From NCBI GenBank assembly GCA_001970955.1, contig MPUH01000841.1:1-32286 (forward strand): DNA of 32,286 nucleotides, given 5' to 3'. Of the stretch, positions 10,874 through 20,997 are shown one piece after another. The notes beneath the pieces were generated by a model. The model was not told where the DNA came from, made no database searches, and worked only from the letters and a program-made list of their open reading frames with translations. The stretch's first letter is position 1, and each line of letters opens with the position of its first letter. The stretch comes from Stentor coeruleus (Eukaryota; Ciliophora; Heterotrichea; Heterotrichida; Stentoridae). Made by a program: the position numbers and the translations under genes.

Positions 10874-11671
10874 TTAAACTAATAAGACCGCATTGATGCA
10901 ACCATCGTTTTCAGGATTATTTGTAACCTGAGCATATTTGCCCCAAACAACTTTTCCTCCTTGAGTCACAAGACCTAAATCTGAAACATTCACTTCAATT
11001 ATCGTCCCTTTTGTTATTACCCCAAGAGTTGTATAAAGGCCGGATTGGGGGTTCTTTTTAACTCCGATTATGTCTAAGAAAAAAGTTGCCTGGAGCTCAG
11101 GATGTGTTACATGGGCTTTTTTAAAACGCATTCCTGATGGTCTGATGTATCTTTCCATTTTAGGTGGCTTTCTGACGAAGTTTTCTCCGACGAAACAAGC
11201 TTTGTTTATAATTCTTTTCCATACTTTCTTTTGTCTTTTTCCACTTTTCACTACTTGGAACATTTCTTCATCAGTCATTGGTTTGACTTTTGGTATAGGA
11301 ACACTCCATTTACCAGCCTTTTCTTTACGTTTCTGTTTGACCATGTTGCTTAAGATTTTGGTTTTGTTTGTACCTTCACGATCTAAGAGATAAGCTGGAA
11401 CTGCTCCTTCTGGGACTGCATCTTTGTCTGTTGTGTTTACAGCTTTACCGTCATGAGCTTTTAAGAGTTTCCGCATATGCGCTTTTTCAGTGTAGCGTTC
11501 TTTGTTGAAAAGCTTAGCTTTGATTCCTCTTAACGATTGGGCTTTAGTTGAAGTTTCATGAGCTTCTCGGGCTTCTCGCTTGCGCCTGTATAAAGATTAC
11601 TTCTTGACAGAAGTGTCAAATCTTTCTCCTTCGCGTTTCTGGAAAAGCTCGATATACTCGTTCTGTGGCAT
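10874..11671 (-). CDS. NSA2: Ribosome biogenesis protein NSA2 (TINP1)
   Basis: Two exons: 11671-11601 (71 nt, starting [13 protein letters not shown]) and 11585-10874, joined across the 15-nt intron GTAATCTTTATACAG (11600-11586, phase 2). The spliced protein is 260 residues, the same length as human NSA2. The N-terminus MPQNEYIEL and the blocks [57 protein letters not shown] and the end [15 protein letters not shown] are nearly identical to the eukaryotic protein. NSA2 is an eS8-like nucleolar factor needed for 27S pre-rRNA processing in pre-60S particles. The first exon is too short to show as an ORF; without the intron the protein would lose about 60 N-terminal residues. The gene is divergent from EMC7. 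Confidence 0.97.
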
Positions 11672-12060
11672 TATATTAAACCTTAAAAACTATCCAATAT
11701 TAAAACCCTTGAATTCAAAGTAAACTTTAATAAATTGCAAAACTCCTTAAAACTAGCTTTTTTCTCAACTTTTCAACCTGATAAGCCATAATAAAGTCCT
11801 TAATCTTATCAGACAATATTATCCCTATATCATAAACATTAACTTTTTCACCTCATAAATATTAAAAGTCCTTCAAAAGAATTTATATTCCTCTTAACAA
11901 AATGACTAAACACATTTTATACACAAAGGCTAATCCTAAACAATCCTATTTCCCAAAAATCACAATAAAAACCTAAAAACTCATAATAAAAACCTCCTAC
12001 ACATTTTCTTCAAACTAAAAAAAAGCTACATTTCTAACAAAAAAAAAAAAAATCTAAACC
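11672..12060. promoter_or_regulatory. Divergent spacer between NSA2 and EMC7, no gene seen
   Basis: This 389-bp spacer holds the 5' flanks of two divergent housekeeping genes. The + strand is A/C/T-rich and nearly G-free for most of its length and ends in a run of A (12039-12050) just before the EMC7 ATG. No defined promoter element was recognised; a shared promoter is inferred from layout. Confidence 0.4.
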
Positions 12061-12606
12061 ATGTTTATAATGTTCATATTTTTAATCCTCAGCCTTGCTT
12101 CTTCAGCTAGTATCACAGGTGAAGTCTACGCTCCAAAAAACCCTTCCGAGAAAAAAACCTGGAACCCTTTAAGTATAAAAGTCCATCTAAACGGGTATAA
12201 AACTACATACCTAGATACATCAAATTCTTTTATATTCCATAATGTCCCAGATGGTATCTATGTATTAGAAGTTTTAGACCCTAAATACTCTTATAAAACA
12301 ATAGTCCTTGAAGTCTTAGGGGAAAATGTTGTAGCTAGAGATTCAAATATTTTTAAAGGTGAAAGAATTGCCTATCCTTTACGTATACAAACAGATAAAA
12401 AACATGTTTATTTTGAAGAAAGGGAAGCGTTTTCTATAATGAGTATATTGATGAATCCTATGCTACTTATGACTGGGTTTATGTTGGCTGTAGCTTTTTT
12501 GATGCCAAAAATGAAAATGGACCCTGAACAGATGCAGGAGATGAAGGAAATGCAGAAACAGATGAACTCAGGATGGATGAGCTCGTTGTTGTCACCACCA
12601 AGTTAG
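12061..12606 (+). CDS. EMC7: ER membrane protein complex subunit 7 (EMC7)
   Basis: Single exon, 181 residues, stop TAG. A hydrophobic signal peptide occupies about residues 1-17 (MFIMFIFLILSLASSAS). It is followed by a beta-sandwich EMC7 domain (DUF2012) with the family pattern of a strand, SNSFIFHNVPDGIYVLEVL, then SYKTIVLEV and a YPLRIQ block. The sequence EEREAFSIMSILMNPM leads into one transmembrane helix at about residues 130-150, and a short Met/Glu/Gln-rich cytosolic tail follows. Human EMC7 has the same order, including the NPM motif before the helix. EMC inserts tail-anchored and multipass proteins in the ER membrane; EMC7 is a lumenal-domain subunit. The ATG at 12061 gives a complete signal peptide and follows a poly-A run. 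Confidence 0.93.
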   Translation: MFIMFIFLILSLASSASITGEVYAPKNPSEKKTWNPLSIKVHLNGYKTTYLDTSNSFIFHNVPDGIYVLEVLDPKYSYKTIVLEVLGENVVARDSNIFKGERIAYPLRIQTDKKHVYFEEREAFSIMSILMNPMLLMTGFMLAVAFLMPKMKMDPEQMQEMKEMQKQMNSGWMSSLLSPPS

Positions 12607-13037
12607 ATAGGAAATAGTAGGTTTTTATAAGAAGATTATGCTGATTATGGGTTTTAATTTATGGTTGTTAGGGTTTNAGTAGGTTTTTATAAGAAGATTA
12701 TGCTGATTATGGGTTTTAATTTATGGTTGTTAGGGTTTTTAAGGTGGATATTGTAAAGATAATATGGGAGATTTTGATATTGGAATAAATGAAGGTTTTT
12801 TTGTAATGTCCTTTCCCCAAACTAAAAAACTATTTCTCCAAACCAAAATTTATAAAGAAAATAAACACATAGTCTTTATTCATCATTTAATCCATAAACA
12901 ACTTTTTCCTTTCTCATAAAAAAAAATCAAAAAACATTTCCTCTCACAATCAAATCCAAAAATTCTCCCCAGTAATCATTAAATAAACCATAAAAAATAT
13001 AATTCCCTACAAAACAACATACAAAAATAAACAAAAA
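12607..13037 (+). other. Intergenic, assembly duplication and sharp composition switch
   Basis: The EMC7 3' flank is G/T-rich to about 12802, then the strand changes abruptly to A/C-rich and G-poor up to the next ATG. The G/T part contains a 61-bp exact duplication around an N. No ORF is present. Confidence 0.6.
12616..12738 (+). repeat. 61-bp exact duplication around an N (assembly overlap)
   Basis: Positions 12616-12676 and 12678-12738 are identical, separated by a single N at 12677. This is a contig overlap left unmerged. It lies in the EMC7 3' flank and does not affect a coding region. Confidence 0.88.
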
Positions 13038-13454
13038 ATGAACTATTTCGAGAATCACAGAAAGAAATTAGAAGAGTCCAAAAAAGCCGAAGGTAGATTT
13101 CGTAATTTCTGCATAAACGTCTATGAAAACAACTCTTTATCTTTAGAACCATCAGAAAAAATTCATTTTGAGTCTTTACGAGAAATAGAATTAAACGACT
13201 ACACCTTTAGAAAAAGAGTATTTTGGCCTTTATGGGGACTAAGTTTTTTATTATTTGATCAAATTATCACAATGCCATCATCAAAAAGTAACAAAAGTCG
13301 ATTGCTTTTTAATATTATGGTTGGTACACCTTTTGTCACAGCTTCTGTAATGGGTTTAGTTTTTTATCGAGATAAAATCGAATCTCAAGTATATGCTTTA
13401 ACTTTATGTGATAAGTATAAAAGTTGTGATGAAAATAAAGAAGATTATATTTAG
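13038..13454 (+). CDS. Small two-pass membrane protein, unrecognised
   Basis: Single exon, 138 residues, stop TAG. The first ~55 residues are charged and hydrophilic. Two hydrophobic segments follow, at about 61-80 (VFWPLWGLSFLLFDQII) and 89-110 (LLFNIMVGTPFVTASVMGLVFY), separated by a short Ser/Lys-rich loop, and the C-terminus is hydrophilic with a few Cys. There is no signal peptide, so a two-pass membrane protein with both ends on one side is likely. Support for a real gene is the G-poor 5' flank, coding-like codon use and flanking-gene spacing. I recognise no family. The compact two-TM shape resembles small mitochondrial or ER membrane proteins, but that is only a general likeness. Confidence 0.75.
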   Translation: MNYFENHRKKLEESKKAEGRFRNFCINVYENNSLSLEPSEKIHFESLREIELNDYTFRKRVFWPLWGLSFLLFDQIITMPSSKSNKSRLLFNIMVGTPFVTASVMGLVFYRDKIESQVYALTLCDKYKSCDENKEDYI

Positions 13455-13579
13455 GAATAAGAATAGATAAAGAAATATTTTTTTTTTGATATTTTAGTTG
13501 GTTTAAATTTTGAAGATCAAGTTTTTTGATATAAGTAAAGAAGGATTTTCAAGAGATTAATTGAATATATAAATATTAT

Positions 13580-15031
13580 ATGGATATTGTTGAAATACCA
13601 GAAGCTGAAGAGGATTATGAAGTGGATTATGATTGCTCGAAAGGATTGAACTCGCAGATGGAGTTTGATTTTAATAGGATGACTACGGATTATGTGGATG
13701 AAGAACAAGCGTATGACTTGTATTTCATTGAAGAAGTTTTTATGAGATTCGCCAATTTCGCTGTTTCTCTATCCTTATCATTTATTCTTATCGAGCTTTA
13801 TTTTCTAAAAATACTCCCACTAGCCTATTCAGTACTCCCATTGTTAATCTTAGAACTAAAACTCCTGACGAATTTCCTTTTAAAATTCAAAGACGAATAC
13901 GAAATAATCTCAAACATTTGTAAAAGTGAATATTTCCTTGACTCAATCGAAAGCATAGGAAACATAATCTCATACATCCTCCTGATCATGTTCTTATTCA
14001 ACAAACTCACTTACCTCTCAATAATTTGTATCCCATGGGTTTTAACAAGTATTTTTAAACTCATAACAAAAGCCAACCTTGCAAACAATTGTATTTCTTT
14101 ATCTAGCATAGTAAAACCCATATAGGTCCGCATGTTTTCCATATGGATAAAAATCTTCACCCTTATCGCATTCGGGTTTAAAATCGACAACTTTTTATCT
14201 TATTCTTGGAAAATCGCCCTAATCCCTATCTACATCTCTCTAATAATTTGCTTTATAATCTGTATCGCAAGTATAATTCTTATCGTTCTTCAATATATCA
14301 CTGGTGAAGAAGATAAAAATGCTCTTACGGCAAATTTTTGGTTAATCTACACATCTTTAGGTGCAATAATCTCATTTATGACCTTTATTTTCAATAAAAA
14401 TACTCATTATATACTTATTTCTATAGTATATATTATAGGTTTTTCTATTATAACAAGATTTTGTCGGGAAAAACTTGCTTATTGGTGGTGGGAGTTTTTT
14501 ATAAGCGAAATGGGAACTCCAATTGTATTTGATTATGAAAATATTCATTTAACTATACCTGATTCACAAAAAGTTTATATAAAAGGAACTTTTACTGAAA
14601 AACTTAAAAAAGCGATAATTCTCACCCCAAAAGCTTTAGTCAAATTAGCTAATCATAAAATACAAACCAAGTCTGAAAAAATTGTGAGAAAAAAACATAA
14701 TAGAAGCTCAAGTCATGCATTTGAATTGAAATCTTTTAAAGTTAAAGGGAAAAAACATACGCCAAAGTCGAAAAGTATGGATGTTGCAGCTGGGATTGAT
14801 AGTTTGGATCTGTCGAAATTTCAGAACCTTTGCAAGTTTTGCTTTAGGGAAACTGTAAATTGTAAATTTGTTAGTTGTGGTCATGGAGGGGTGTGTATGT
14901 ATTGTGGGGATATTATACTTAAATCAAAAAGAAAATGCTATATATGCGGAGCTGAAATTGTAAATATAATAAAAGATGAACCAGATACAGAAAACAACAT
15001 GCTTTATGTGATAGAAGAAAGTTTAGACTAG
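13580..15031 (+). CDS. Multi-pass membrane RING-finger protein (TMEM185-like plus RING), probable E3 ligase
   Basis: Two exons, 13580-14110 and 14126-15031, joined across the 15-nt intron GTAAAACCCATATAG (phase 0). Unspliced, they look like two ORFs with a stop between them. The spliced product is 478 residues. An acidic N-terminus (~1-50) is followed by about eight hydrophobic segments between residues ~55 and 290, a basic Ser/Lys-rich linker (~335-400), and a C-terminal C3HC4 RING at about 413-451: CKFC, CGHGGVC, MYC and CYIC. Plant and protist TMEM185A/Fragile-X-F-associated-like proteins have this order of TM bundle then RING, and the segment FGFKIDNFLSYSWKIALIP is reminiscent of them. 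The likely role is a membrane-anchored ubiquitin ligase; substrate unknown. The RING call is firm and the TMEM185 link tentative. Confidence 0.82.
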
Positions 15032-15315
15032 TAAATTCTACAATTTAATGGAAATAGTTTAAGTAGTTTTTAATATCACGCTGGTGTTGAAAAAAAAATT
15101 GATTTTCCTAAAATTTTATGATTTTTTATTAGACTTAAAGTTTTATTACAATTTCCAAAGGTTTTTTTATATTTTTTACCAAGTCATTTAATCTTTAACT
15201 TATTATCATTATTATACAGTTTATTATACAAGTAAAAAAATACTTTAAAAACCAAAAACCTAATAAAAATTTTAAAAACTATAAAAAATTAACCAAAAAT
15301 ATGGACATATAAATA
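15032..15315 (+). other. Intergenic, no gene seen
   Basis: A 284-bp spacer, T-rich to about 15200 and then A-rich with little G up to the Tctex-1 ATG. No ORF or repeat was found. Confidence 0.55.
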
Positions 15316-15645
15316 ATGAAGCTTGGAGTAGGTCACAAAAAGGATGAAATCCAATCAATACTAAGCAAAAACGTGCATAATTATTTGGTAAAAGACTATT
15401 TTGTGGAAGATGCTCAGAACTGGTGTAATGAGATATCAGAAGAAGTTGTTAAGGAAATGAAAGGTTTACAAGAAGGGATGAAACATGCTTGTATTGTTCT
15501 AATTTTGCCTAAAGGGGAATGCTCACTTAATACAGCTTCTTGCTGTTATTGGGACAATCATGCAGACAGTGTATTTTCGGTGTCTCTTGAAAATAAATCG
15601 ATGCATATAATTGCAATCCTTTTTAGCCTTTTAAATAAAACATAA
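15316..15645 (+). CDS. Tctex-1 family dynein light chain (DYNLT)
   Basis: Single exon, 109 residues, stop TAA. The whole protein is one Tctex-1 fold. An N-terminal helix region (VEDAQNWCNEISEEVVKEM) matches the family's helix before the VVEQCL-like segment. It is followed by a strand KHACIVLILPKGE, the signature NTASCCYWDNHADS (compare HTASSCFWD), and the final strands VSLENKSMHIIAILFSL. Tctex-1 light chains dimerise and bind dynein intermediate chains of cytoplasmic dynein, axonemal outer and inner arms, or IFT dynein. Length (109 against about 113 in animals) is normal. Which dynein it serves cannot be told from sequence alone, but the window also holds an outer-arm docking protein. Confidence 0.93.
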   Translation: MKLGVGHKKDEIQSILSKNVHNYLVKDYFVEDAQNWCNEISEEVVKEMKGLQEGMKHACIVLILPKGECSLNTASCCYWDNHADSVFSVSLENKSMHIIAILFSLLNKT

Positions 15646-15961
15646 AAGTACTTTTAGGGTAAGATGCATTTGAGGATAGGTAAAGGTTTTTTGTTTGTGG
15701 AATGTGTTGAGATTTATAGGATGAATACGGGTTTTAGATATATGAAGGGTTTTATGAGATTTTTGTATTATTTTATTAGCTTATGAGTTTTTAGCTAGAA
15801 TTTAATCATTTTTGATAAAGAAAATCTTACATCCCCATAAAAATTTAAACCTAACCTAAAAAAAATCATCACATAACAACATCTTTTCCAAAAAAACCCC
15901 CTTAAACCAACTTATAATCTTCATTCAAAACCTTTCATCCAAAAAATTCCCAAATATCAGT
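15646..15961. other. Convergent intergenic region, no gene seen
   Basis: A 316-bp region between the convergent Tctex-1 and kinase genes. The + strand is G/T-rich to about 15800 and A/C-rich from about 15830, so the switch lies near the middle. No ORF. Confidence 0.6.
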
Positions 15962-17074
15962 TTATTTACTTAAACTCATACTACCAATAGTCTCAATAAT
16001 ATTCTTAATCGCCTCATCTTCATCAACATTTTTCAAGAACTCCGTCTCTAACAACTCATCTGATCTTTTCCTTTCATTAGGGTCGACTTTCAAACAATAT
16101 CCAACAAATTCTTTAAACTCCAAAGAACCATTAGCTAATACAGGTAATGGTTCATTAAGAATCCTTGTAATCAAATCATTAACATTCTTAGCCTTATGAT
16201 AAGGAGGGTTTTTTTCCGCTAACTCAAAACATAAAATCCCAAGCGACCATACATCACACAAGAAATTATAAGGTCTTCCATCTAAAACCTCAGGGGCCAT
16301 CCATAAAGGAGACCCAGCAAAAGTCATCCTCATATCTTTTTCTCTAGTAATTGAAGCACTTAATCCAAAGTCACCAATTTTTACTTGTCCTTTTAGATTT
16401 AAGAAAATATTCCCACTTTTTAAATCTCTATGTATATTATTATTCTCATGTATATAAGCTAAACCTTTTGTTGTTTCTCTTATAATATAAGCTATAGTGT
16501 TTTCAGGAATTCCTTGATATATTAAAATACTTACTTCGTTTTGAAGTTCTTTTATTTCTAAATGTTGTATATAATTGTTTAGGTTGGTGACCATAAATTC
16601 AAGAAGAATTCCATATGATCTTTTGTATTTATAAAGAGCATAACAATTTACTAATAGTGAACTTGGTGAAAGGGCTGATTTTGAGAACTCATCGAGGATA
16701 TCATTTTCACACATTTTATCAAGGCTTATTACTTTTAAAGCATAATTTTTGTTGTCTTCAATTCTTGTCACTGTAAAAACATCTGAAAAAAGCCCTTTGC
16801 CTAAGAGGTTGCCTTTACGGAAATCTTTTTGAAAAGGATCAAGGTTTATTGGGATTATAAAATTACGTTTTTGTTCTGGTTGTTGAGATTTCGGCAAAGC
16901 TGATCGGGAGAGACAGGTTGAGCAGAAATTTAGTGGACTTGAAGAATCTTGGAGGTTGGAAGAGGATGTGAAACAAGATTGACATTGTTTTTTTTTACAG
17001 GAATTGCAAAAGAGCTTTGTTCCGCACATGCTTTTGCAACCGGTTTTGCATTGGGGATTGTTGCAGGATCCCAT
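15962..17074 (-). CDS. STE20-like Ser/Thr protein kinase with Cys-rich N-terminus
   Basis: Single exon, 370 residues, stop TAA. Residues 1-55 are Cys-rich, with repeated CxxC and CxxxC spacings (CNNPQCKTGCKSMC, CNSCKKKQCQSC, CSTC), probably binding zinc. Residues ~85-349 are a complete kinase domain: Gly-rich loop GKGLFSDVF (92-100), VAIK-type lysine K114 in YALKV, HRDLKSGN (215-222), DFG (235-237), TFAGSPLWMAPEVL in the activation segment with APE at 260-262, and the DVWSLG helix F. All catalytic residues are present, so it should be active. The GSPLWMAPEV segment and the K in HRDLK place it near the STE20/NEK side of the Ser/Thr kinases. The MGSC start could allow myristoylation plus palmitoylation, but the position-6 residue is not ideal. 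Cys-rich plus STE-like kinase is an uncommon fusion. Substrates are unknown. Confidence 0.93.
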   Translation of the reverse strand: MGSCNNPQCKTGCKSMCGTKLFCNSCKKKQCQSCFTSSSNLQDSSSPLNFCSTCLSRSALPKSQQPEQKRNFIIPINLDPFQKDFRKGNLLGKGLFSDVFTVTRIEDNKNYALKVISLDKMCENDILDEFSKSALSPSSLLVNCYALYKYKRSYGILLEFMVTNLNNYIQHLEIKELQNEVSILIYQGIPENTIAYIIRETTKGLAYIHENNNIHRDLKSGNIFLNLKGQVKIGDFGLSASITREKDMRMTFAGSPLWMAPEVLDGRPYNFLCDVWSLGILCFELAEKNPPYHKAKNVNDLITRILNEPLPVLANGSLEFKEFVGYCLKVDPNERKRSDELLETEFLKNVDEDEAIKNIIETIGSMSLSK

Positions 17075-17762
17075 TTTATTGTTATAATGTAGGATAAATA
17101 GAAAATGATTATAAGATAAAAAAAGGATTTTTAGGATAAGTGTTTATGGTTTTTAGGTATTGGGCATTTTAATTATATGATAATAAGGAATTTATTAGTT
17201 TTATTAAAGGATGTTTTATGTGTTTTTGTGATATGTGATGTGCAATTATGATAAGAAATTTATGTGTTATTGGGATTTTTTATGGGGTAGGAATAAGGAT
17301 TTCATTTGAAGATTTAGCATATTTATGATTATTATATTTTGTAGACAATAAGTTTTAGTTGAAGGAAAATTAACTGTGATATTTAGATGTTACAGATTAA
17401 TAAGAGATTATAGCTTTTATAAACTTGCATAAATATGCTATGTGATAAAAATTATATATTAAGTAAATGTGATTTTGTATTCAAATGCTTAATCAAAGAG
17501 TAAAAAATAATCAAATTCATAAAAATATAGATTTCTGAAACAAAAAAAGGAATTATAATAATTTTAATCCCGCGCACTTTAATAACCTATTAAAAGCCTT
17601 TTTTCCTATACCAAAATTCTAAAACCCATCTTAATTTCCTTAAAACTCTTAAACCAGCCAAAAATCCTTATCTTCACCACTAAATTCTAAAAATCATCCA
17701 CTCCAATCCCAACACTCTAAACCAAAAAAACCTTCTTATTTACTAAACCTCATAAACTAATC
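17075..17762 (-). other. Intergenic, no gene seen
   Basis: The kinase 5' flank (17075 to about 17440) is G/T-rich on the + strand. From about 17540 the strand becomes A/C-rich, the 3' flank of the WD40 gene. There is no ORF above background and no recognisable RNA gene. Confidence 0.6.
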
Positions 17763-20286
17763 TTAAAATAACACCCAAGCATCAGAATTTTCTAAATTGT
17801 TCTTAGCCTTATCATTATCAAAAAGCAAGCTAATTTCTTTATAAGTTTCTAAATTCCATAATCTCAACGAACAATCATCTGACCCAGTAACAGCANTCTA
17901 AATTCCATAATCTCAACGAACAATCATCTGACCCAGTAACAGCATATTTCCCATCATAGCTTGTTTTCAAACAAGTGATTTTATCCAAATGTCCCATCAT
18001 CACCGCAATTACATTTTTATTCATAACATTCCAAACCCTTATACTTAAATCCAAAGATCCAGACACAACAATCTTATCATTTTGGCATATATTCACAGTA
18101 CATACAGCTTGTGTATGTCCTTCAAAAGTGCCAATTTTCTGATAGTTTTTAGTATCCCAAAGCCTTAAAACCTTATCAGAAGACCCAATAATCAAAAATG
18201 ACGTATTTTCTGATAAACATATACACAAAAGATGACATTGTGGGCTTTTAAATGCTTGAATTACATTATATGAATTAAGGTCTAATATAAACCCTGATGA
18301 ACTTTTGCTTATAGAGTATATTAAATTTGATTTTTTACATAATACAAACTCTGTTATAGGCACTGTATGTAAATTAAAAAGATAAACTTGATTATAATCT
18401 TTAGAATCCCATATACGAACTGTACTATCTGAAGAACTTGATATAATAAGCTTATTAAGAATTGTAAACTCTAAACTAAGGACTGAATTTGTATGTCCAA
18501 GTAATCTTGATAACATTAAATAAGTCTTCATATCCCATATTATAATAGAAAAATCATCTGAACCTGAAACACAAATCAAACTGTCATCAGAAATCTTAAC
18601 ACAATTCACACAATCATTATGACCATTCATCACTTTTAATAAACACTTTTTTTCAAAATTCCAAATACTTATTGTCCCATCAACACATCCTGAAACTATA
18701 AAATTGTATATGAAATCAACACAAGTAATCTCATAAGCTTCACATTCAAAAGCCCCTATTTGTTTTTTATCTAAAATATCCCAAACTCTTAATGTTCTAT
18801 CATTACACATAGAAATACCGATTTCATTATCTAATGATATTCCTGAACTAAAAACATACCCGCTATGACCAACAAGTTTCCCTATTTCTTTTTGATCTTT
18901 TAAATTCCACACTTTAATACTTTTATCTAAAGACCCGGTTATAGCATAAATACAATCACTTGTTATATCAACAGAAACAACATATCCTGAACTACCTTTA
19001 ATAATAATATCTTGAGATTTTGTTATAATGTTCCATACTATTATTGTTAAATCCCCAGCTACAGAGACTATAAATTTATCATCGAGGCTTATTTTAACAC
19101 ATCGAAGGTCGTATTGATGCCCTTCAAAAACTATTATTTCTGTTTTTGTTAATAAATTCCATAGTCTTACTGTTTTATCTAATGAACCTGAAACTAGCAA
19201 TTCTGAGTTTTGGGAAAGGCTGAGGGCTTGGATTCCAGCTTCATGTCCTGTTAATGTACATATTTCTTTTAAACTTTTGAAGTTCCAGATTTTTATTGTG
19301 TGGTCGAAAGACCCTGATATTAGAATGTCATCATTTTGATATAAACAAAAGCAAGATAAAGAATTTATATGTGCTTTTATCACATTGCGTAAAGCTAATG
19401 TTCTTAGGTTCCATATATGGATTGTGCAATCTTCAGAGCCAGAAACCGCGAAATTTGTGTTTTTAGTTATAGCAACACATTTTACCCTCCCTGCATGTCC
19501 TTGAAAAACATATATTTGTGTTTGTTTTTTTATATCCCACTTCCTAACAGTCATATCATCAGATCCAGAAACTAGGATTTTATTATTTTTTGATATACAA
19601 AGCCCATTAACTTGACCTTCATGGCCTTGTAAAGCAAATTTCAAAGATCTGGTTTTTAAGTCCCAAACTCTTATTGTTTTATCCTCAGACCCAGTAACTA
19701 CAAGATTATCATCATCAGAAATCGTCAAACATGAAACATAACTTGTATGGCTTTGTATACCGAAACCCATACTTTTTACTGTGTTTTCTAAATCTTCACT
19801 TCCATAGTTTATATTTATTTCTCTATATAATTTTTGATTATAATATGATAAAATATCATCATTTATTTTTAGATCCATGATATTTTCTCTAAGAAATAAA
19901 CTGGAATTGAAAAGAAATTCAACTTTTTCAAGGTCGGATATGCTATAGGTTTCTAAAGATAATAAATGAAGATATTCTGAGGTTTTAGATGAAAGTTTTT
20001 GAAGGGATGATTTGCATAGAAGGGTGATATTTTTTATATAAGCTTGAGTTTGTTGGGTTATGTTGTAGGAACATTGGGAGATAAGATTAAGTCTTTTTAT
20101 TACTTCATGTTTAAGATTGAATTTTTGGGAATTTGAGAGCTTGAGTTTTATTTCTGAAAGAGAAGGATCAGAACCTTTTTGTATATGAGAAAAGGAATGT
20201 TTTGTCCTATGAAAATTGCAGTAATACAGATCTGCGCATGAACATTGCCATAAAGCTTTGTTAGGACATTCAGAGCAATTTAGCAT
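17763..20286 (-). CDS. B-box-like zinc finger plus about 15 WD40 repeats
   Basis: The true gene runs from the ATG at 20286 to a TAA at 17765-17763, but a false 49-bp insertion (N plus a 48-bp repeat, 17896 region) breaks its last repeat. Removing one copy restores the frame and gives 824 residues ending WVLF; unrepaired, the frame stops early with a nonsense tail. Residues 4-34 form a B-box-like metal site with Cys 4, 7, 15, 17, 23 and His 26, 30, 34. A helical linker follows (~40-165). From ~178 to the end there are about 15 WD40 repeats (GH...VWNL/IWDL-type ends), one degenerate (LDLN), enough for two seven-blade propellers and a spare. Such proteins are interaction scaffolds. No orthologue is recognised; ciliates have many WD40 proteins like this. 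Confidence covers the repaired gene and domains, not a function. Confidence 0.92.
17848..17944 (-). repeat. 48-bp exact duplication around an N inside the WD40 gene
   Basis: Positions 17848-17895 equal 17897-17944, with an N at 17896. The extra 49 bases shift the frame in the last WD40 repeat. Deleting them gives a continuous reading frame with a normal ending, which shows that the duplication is an assembly artefact. Confidence 0.92.
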
Positions 20287-20997
20287 TTTTATTAGTATTT
20301 GTAAGAATTAAATGCATAGTATAGAATTACTTTTCAGATATGCTTTAGTTAAAGTTTTTAGATTTTTTTCCTCATTGATGATTGTTAACTAGAAAGTTGT
20401 ATGATAAAGTATAGTAAAAATGTGGGATAAAATTTTGAGTTTTGAGAATTTTTTGTATTTTATGGAATAAAAACATTATCAAAGGCAATTTTTTGGTTTA
20501 AATAAGGATATTAAAACTGAAGTTATGAGAAAAAGATTCTCAGTTGGAAAAATGGATTTGTTATTTTTATTACAATTAGAGTATAGCTATGTTTAGGTAA
20601 TAATGATATAAATTTACTTAGAATATTAGATAAATGTATTTTAGTAGCATTGAAATTATCAATAATCAAATCCATAACAACTTATATAATAATTTTCTAT
20701 AAAAGTATCTTAGCAATAAAGTTATAGTTTTTCCTTTTATTTAATATCACCAGCATATAACTAATACATTTAGACTTAAAGTAAAACAATCTTCAATCAC
20801 TTTAGTTTAAATAGCTTTAAAAAATATCAAATAAACTTTAGATCTAAGATATTATTTAAATCAAAATCATATACATAAACACCAAAATATCAAAATCCAA
20901 TATCAAACCATATAACATACTCACTTAAAACACACATACTAAAAATAAAAATCACAATAAAATACAACACAAAATAATTATCTACATTAATACAAAA
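20287..20997. promoter_or_regulatory. Divergent intergenic region, no gene seen
   Basis: A 711-bp spacer between the WD40 gene (-) and the next gene (+). The + strand is G/T-rich near the WD40 start and A/C-rich with very little G from about 20660 to the ATG at 20998, so each gene seems to have its own 5' flank. No ORF. Confidence 0.5.
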
